Positions 59,247 through 64,000 of a stretch of 64,000 nt of DNA are shown here, in pieces. Under the pieces are notes generated by a model. The model had not been told where the DNA came from. It searched no databases and was given only the letters and a program-made list of their open reading frames with translations. Each line of letters opens with the position of its first letter. Positions within the stretch are counted from its first letter, which is position 1. Location: the NCBI GenBank assembly GCA_905250025.1, contig CAJNOJ010000073.1:261879-325878 (forward strand), written 5' to 3'. The position numbers and the translations under genes were made by a program. The stretch comes from Adineta ricciae (Eukaryota; Rotifera; Eurotatoria; Adinetida; Adinetidae).

Positions 59247-60453
59247 ATGAGTTTTATTCCGTCAAATCAATGTCGATTGGAAATACTTCCCAATGAACTT
59301 CTTATTGAAATCTTTCAACACTTGAATTGTCGAACTCTTCGTGAATTTCAACGACTTAACCAACGTTTCAAGTCGATCATTAGCTGTCTCAATGTGTGTT
59401 TTGTTCTTCAAGATGAAAGCGATGATTTCAACACATTCAATCCGACACAAATCGTTCGTGTAGAAATGAACTTCTGTTGTCAATCTTTAAACTTGCAGCA
59501 TTTGTCGAATATTCGTTCGCTGTCGCTTGATTATACTTATATGACAAAAGAACAAATCATTCAAGTAGAATATAACAAAGTCATTTCATGAAATAAAACT
59601 TGATTTATTTAGATAACTCAACTCAATCTGTTTCATCTCGAACGGCTTTCAGTTGGAAATATCATGTCGAATCTTGGCGAAAGATTACTTCATACGAGTG
59701 CTCAAGGTGAACATTTTCCATCTTTGAGAATCCTCCAACTTGGACTAAATACATCTGATCAATTACAACTCTTTCCGAAAAGAACAACACCAAATAATCG
59801 TGTTCGGTGTCTCATTATTAATCGATGGAAATGGTCGAGACTAGATTTTCTCTTTGAATTCTTTCCACATCTATCTTGGTTGGAAATAAATCTTGATGAC
59901 AAACCCATTTCAACGAACGATTTGACTCAATCGAATCATTCATTAACATACTTCAAAGTTACTCTTGAGCATTGCGATCCTTACCATTCTGATCGAATAT
60001 TTCATCTAATGCCCAATCTAATTCGACTTCGTATTCGTGGAAATATAGGAACCAATCTTGCTCTTGTTTACTTTGTGAAACTAGCCAGAGATGTTTCATC
60101 TTATACACCGAGTCTTCAATATTTCGATTGTGAAATCTACTGTTACACAGATGAAAATGAGAATACTGGCGAAGTAATACGAAAATATTATCACCTATTC
60201 AAGCAAATTCGATGCCTCCGTGGAGTGTATCAAAATCGGTGTTTTGCAACAGATGTTCAAACTTATCCAGACGGAAATCAATATGAAGGTAGAAGATTTT
60301 CATTCCTAAACAATATGACATAATCTCTTTCATTTAGTTATTCCAAAACCAGTTATTAAACGACAATCATTGAAAAAACACGGTATTTATTACAGCGACA
60401 GCGACGACGACGACGATTATATGTTTTTCTTAAAGTATAAGAACTACATGTAA
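59247..60453 (+). CDS. F-box protein (H1 allele)
   Basis: Exons 59247-59564, 59613-60288 and 60338-60453 (introns 48 and 49 nt), 369 aa, with exon lengths identical to H2. The F-box is unchanged apart from one V/I. The acidic tail (SDSDDDDDY) varies. Conservation of exon 3 despite changes in the flanking intron supports the three-exon model. Confidence 0.8.
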
Positions 60454-60920
60454 GCTTCATCAATATTTTTGATTTAGAATAACAAATTCTTTTTTTCAAA
60501 TCGAAAGTACAAGACTCCTCTCGCGGTCAGCATTCATCGAAACATGTTCACATCAATATTTCAGTTTTGTGTAATAAGATTGTTCTAGCTTACTCATCAT
60601 CTAACTACTTCTTTACATTCGATTCCGTCGTGAAGTAAATCATGACGAAATTTTCCATTCAATCATAAAAGAACATACTTGACAGACAACAACAGAATAC
60701 ATTCACATCTTTCAGGTTATAGTTTATCTATAAAGATCGTTCGTTTTCTATCGTAGATCGTTACGGACAGCATGATGGGATGTGTCATAGTACTAGATAG
60801 AAAATACAATGAAAATGTATGAATGACACATCTATTTTTTGAAGAGATAGTGGAGAAGTTTATTGACAAAAAGAGTATTTAAACGGGGAAATAAAGTTCA
60901 TGCTCGTTCATCGACAATTT
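60454..60920. other. Convergent 3' region (H1)
   Basis: No gene seen. Confidence 0.5.
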
Positions 60921-61118
60921 TCATTTTGAATTGCAACGACCACAACGTTTACAACTTTGTAGACCATTGAGACCAGGTAGAACTTGTAATTGTAAAATTT
61001 CACGAATGGCTTCACCTCTTGTGTGAACAGCATCCGAATTTGATTGATTGACTTCACATGATAAGGCCACTGCGAAGAAAACCATGCAGACAAGTAAGCC
61101 AATGAATAAAGCTTTCAT
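60921..61118 (-). CDS. Small secreted peptide with CxxCGRC tail (H1 allele)
   Basis: 65 aa. It differs from H2 by S to N and T to A in the mature part only. The signal peptide and the CKRCGRCNSK end are identical. Confidence 0.65.
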   Translation of the reverse strand: MKALFIGLLVCMVFFAVALSCEVNQSNSDAVHTRGEAIREILQLQVLPGLNGLQSCKRCGRCNSK

Positions 61119-61628
61119 TGTGTAATGAATGTGGTTTGACGAATTGAAGGAAGGAATCGGCGAGTGTATTGAATGATGTTTCGCAGTAACATCGTCGATT
61201 TTATACAGCGTAGGGATACTTGGAATAAACCTTTACAAACAATGCGAATACAATCAAACACATGGTTTTTTTCCCAAACACATCGCTCGAGGCTTATCTA
61301 ACAAACATGAATAGTAATGAAGAACACGTCGTCATAGGCAAATACGTATACATAAGGGTAAAAACACTCATTTTGCCATGTATCTCGTCATAAACATGAC
61401 AGAACGGAAAAAAATCTATGCGGGAGGAAAGGAAAAATCCAAACGACTTATGGTATTGCTGATAAATAGAATAAAGGCATTTCGTTATGAAATCACATCT
61501 GTGAGATAATTTTTCTCGAATTGATTCCAGGCTGTACATTCCTGTAACCAAAGGTTATTTCATATCAATAGTTCCCATACGTGCACGTATAAATATAACC
61601 CTTCTGTTTCTATAGGTTTCTTGCAGAT
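61119..61628. other. Divergent promoter region (H1)
   Basis: TATA-like elements at 61198-61207 (minus) and 61588-61595 (plus) match those in H2. Confidence 0.55.
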
Positions 61629-62084
61629 ATGCTTTTTATACTCTTCCTTCATTTGTTCATATTCTGTTCGTCCGCTTTTGATATTGTTCAATTAGCAGAT
61701 GAAGATCTGAGGTATTTAAACGAACGATTACAATTGCACGACCATATGAGCCGCGAAGATGCACTGAACTCAATAATCGAATTAGAACATTTTTATACAG
61801 GATTAAAAAACGATTTAAATGGTTCACCGTCGGAAATGGTCGATAAAGCCTGGCATGCACATATTTTAAACACAAAAATGTATTTTCGATTCAGTGAACT
61901 CAACTTTGGAAGATATCTTCATCATCTGCCATTCTGGTCGGGAAATCAAGATGAAGCTGAAGAATTAAACGAGGATATATCGATGTTCGACAAACTGAAA
62001 ATTCTCGGAATCCAAAACATGAACGAAACTGTTTGGACGTTGCAATTACATGAAACACCGTCGTTGGATCGCACAACGACTTGA
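61629..62084 (+). CDS. GRDP-like secreted protein (H1 allele)
   Basis: 151 aa. It is identical to H2 except for one L/F and the last few residues (SLDRTTT for SSDGITN). The WHAHIL and LHHLPF signature is unchanged. The close match implies strong constraint or recent conversion between haplotypes. Confidence 0.7.
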   Translation: MLFILFLHLFIFCSSAFDIVQLADEDLRYLNERLQLHDHMSREDALNSIIELEHFYTGLKNDLNGSPSEMVDKAWHAHILNTKMYFRFSELNFGRYLHHLPFWSGNQDEAEELNEDISMFDKLKILGIQNMNETVWTLQLHETPSLDRTTT

Positions 62085-62147
62085 CAGAAAAATCAATTAA
62101 GAACTGTTTTTTGTTTGAAAAAAAAACTTTAATATATTTAAAATATA

Positions 62148-62903
62148 CTACATTCTCAAATTCACGTCTGTTTTCAAAGTTAAACTGTCACTGATCGTCG
62201 TTGCGTGCGTTTCACACAGATCCAAGACTTGTTTTGCATTCATACTTTCCAATCTTTCGATTGTTCCAAAAAATCGCTGTACGTTCAGATGAGTTCTGGC
62301 AACTTCTTTGATCGCTGCAGCCACATCTTCCCAAAACTTGAAAGGAATTCGAAAGTTCAAGTGTTTTTCAGCACTTCGAAGAAATGTTTTACAATCGACA
62401 GAATCCACTTTATCAATATGATCGCGTACGAGATTTCGTCTCCATGGCGCCCAGAGAAACGATTTTCCGATGGTATCTGACGCGATGTCGATCACTTTAA
62501 ACATTGAAGAAGCATTGATTTGAAACGATGATAAGATTATTTCACCTTCCATGGCAGATCTGATCTTTTGTGTAACGTCATCGATTGACTTCATAAAATC
62601 TAATTTAATATATGACAAGTTTGTTTCGTGATCGCGTAACGAATGAGCGAATAAGATGGAATAGTGACTGGTATTATTAGAAGTATCAGTGATTGTCCAG
62701 TCGTTTTCGATTACGAGACCGAAATGGATCGCAGTTTCATTTTGATTGATGGTATTTATAGCGGCGATTTTGCTCGGACGGGCAACTTTGATTGTTTTGC
62801 GATCTCCATTAACAAGAACTGAAATTGTCGTCGTGTTGATCGGTGTTAAGTCATCAAGTTTCTTTAAGCGTATTCCGTATGAAGTGGAACTTAAATCTTC
62901 CAT
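62148..62903 (-). CDS. Unknown 251-aa protein (H1 allele)
   Basis: Same length as 27412-28167. Changes are scattered (for example V to I, H to S) and no indel is present. Convergent with the GRDP-like gene, 63 bases apart, as in H2. Confidence 0.65.
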   Translation of the reverse strand: MEDLSSTSYGIRLKKLDDLTPINTTTISVLVNGDRKTIKVARPSKIAAINTINQNETAIHFGLVIENDWTITDTSNNTSHYSILFAHSLRDHETNLSYIKLDFMKSIDDVTQKIRSAMEGEIILSSFQINASSMFKVIDIASDTIGKSFLWAPWRRNLVRDHIDKVDSVDCKTFLRSAEKHLNFRIPFKFWEDVAAAIKEVARTHLNVQRFFGTIERLESMNAKQVLDLCETHATTISDSLTLKTDVNLRM

Positions 62904-64000
62904 CGTGATCTACAATGTCGATCAAACTTTCTCTATTGTATATAAAGAAATGACTATGAAAGAGTTATTACCTGTTATATTGTAGATTTATATTTGAAAA
63001 TTGTCTTCACACAACAGGTTTGCATTGAATATATGACGAAGAGAAAAATTTTGCGAATTTTCCCTTTTCTTCTCATTGGTAAAATCCAGAGATTATATGA
63101 CAAGAACAAATACTTGTTTCGTCGTTGTATATACAATTGACGCTTAGCGTTTATGCAGGAAGAGAAAAATGAATCACACGGCGTTTACACAACATGAGTC
63201 ATTCAATACTATGTGCTGGGATGTCATAATTTTTGCTCTATATTTTACTGTTTTATTCACTTTAAAAAGATGGAACATTCCAATATTGTGATAGATTAAC
63301 CTTGATAATAAAACAGACGAGCAAAGTCCCGTATTTGAAGCACGACTACTCGCTTTTTTTCAGTGCGAGATGTTTTTATCGCGAATAACGAAATGTGTGA
63401 TACTCTTGGACAGAATTCACGACACGAGGAAAGCAATGGATTTTGTATTTCTCGATTTCTGTCGTGGAAGAGGAATGATTTGAATTAAACTGCGTTCCAT
63501 TTAACCGAGGTTTCTTTTTTCGTTCAAAAATCAGAACTTGGACGTTTCTAACTTAGTCAATCTTTGTTTTTCGATAGCGACATAATCTGTCATGTTGCTT
63601 TTCATCATTTAGTTGCTATCTGTGACAAAATGCATACTGACTTTATTTAAATTTAACGACAAAAAGATCTCGCTAACATTTTTAGAAAGAAACAAAGATA
63701 AACCAAACCTATACTGACTAAATCATTTGCTCAGTATTTTCAATTCCGAGTAGAGAAACAATCACATCGATCGCGACAACAAAGATTTTCAATAGATTAT
63801 TATACAACTCAAACGAATTGCTAATTTTATTAATACATTTACAGATAATGACGAATGTGTCAAATTTATACTAAACATCATTCTGAATTCAGTATATCTC
63901 ATCCTCTCTGATTCACTGGGACAGTATCTTGTAACTTGCATACACGACATTCGTCAGTTAAATTCGATTCTTATCTTCTATGAAAACAAACAGTATCACG
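62904..64000. other. Intergenic to window edge (H1)
   Basis: Aligns with 28168-29185. H1 has ~90 extra bases near 63350-63440. The NHL gene expected next lies outside the window. Confidence 0.55.

Larger units (their letters stand above)
44930..64000. repeat. Haplotype block H1, part 2 (pairs with 10983-29185)
   Basis: Collinear with H2 to the window edge. The last bases match 29185. H1-specific insertions are near 49026, 49681, 51714, 53790, 55980 and 63350. Confidence 0.85.

Noticed and set aside
1..64000. CRISPR arrays, rRNA and tRNA genes, bacterial operons
   Set aside because: None seen. Spliced genes, TATA boxes and metazoan proteins show a eukaryotic nuclear region. Short repeats are coding or transposon-derived.

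Overview
The window looks like nuclear DNA of a bdelloid rotifer (Adineta/Rotaria type). It is AT-rich. Genes are small with many 45-60 nt GT-AG introns. The gene content is typical of that group: expanded 7TM receptors, FG-GAP/VCBS and NHL beta-propeller proteins with Ser/Thr-rich linkers, R-S-E ADP-ribosyltransferases, and kinesin-light-chain-like TPR arrays. Conserved metazoan genes (eIF2-gamma, G-protein gamma, F-box) lie among them. The species is inferred, not proven.

The dominant structure is two collinear, diverged copies of one locus, called H1 and H2 here. H1 is 1-6119 plus 44930-64000. H2 is 6121-44928 and sits between the two H1 pieces. Each boundary is a single N (6120 and 44929). 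The last 176 bases before the first N reappear, with one mismatch, right after the second N, so the H1 pieces fit end to end. The simplest reading is that two haplotypes (alleles) were scaffolded into one sequence. Most apparently duplicated genes would then be allele pairs. A real segmental duplication is the alternative.

Shared block, in order (H1 / H2): secreted FG-GAP propeller gene (1377 / 6617), G-protein gamma on the minus strand (4300 / 9342), 7TM receptor A (5140 / 10179), secreted acidic 8-Cys protein on the minus strand (45436 / 11493), one-TM protein on the minus strand (48286 / 14342), tandem 7TM receptors B and C (52196, 54549 / 17780, 19730), small Cys-rich peptide (55596 / 20779), eIF2-gamma (56668 / 21833), F-box protein (59247 / 24518), small secreted peptide on the minus strand (60921 / 26184), GRDP-like protein (61629 / 26893), and a convergent unknown protein on the minus strand (62148 / 27412).

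The part of H2 past the end of H1 coverage (29.2-44.9 kb) is more accessory. It holds an NHL propeller protein, a 1017-aa fusion of ADP-ribosyltransferase + TM + 14 FG-GAP repeats, a death-fold-like + TM + 20-TPR protein, and an eIF4A-like helicase with decayed motifs. That helicase is split by a 947-bp transposon with 199-bp inverted repeats. A second ART-like protein and an esterase cut off by the N follow. H1 also begins with the 3' end of another ART gene.

The strongest candidates for something new are the predicted transmembrane ART with a propeller ectodomain and the death-fold/TM/TPR protein. Together with the second ART they look like sensing or signalling genes, but that function is inference. 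Receptors B and C show gene conversion within each haplotype.
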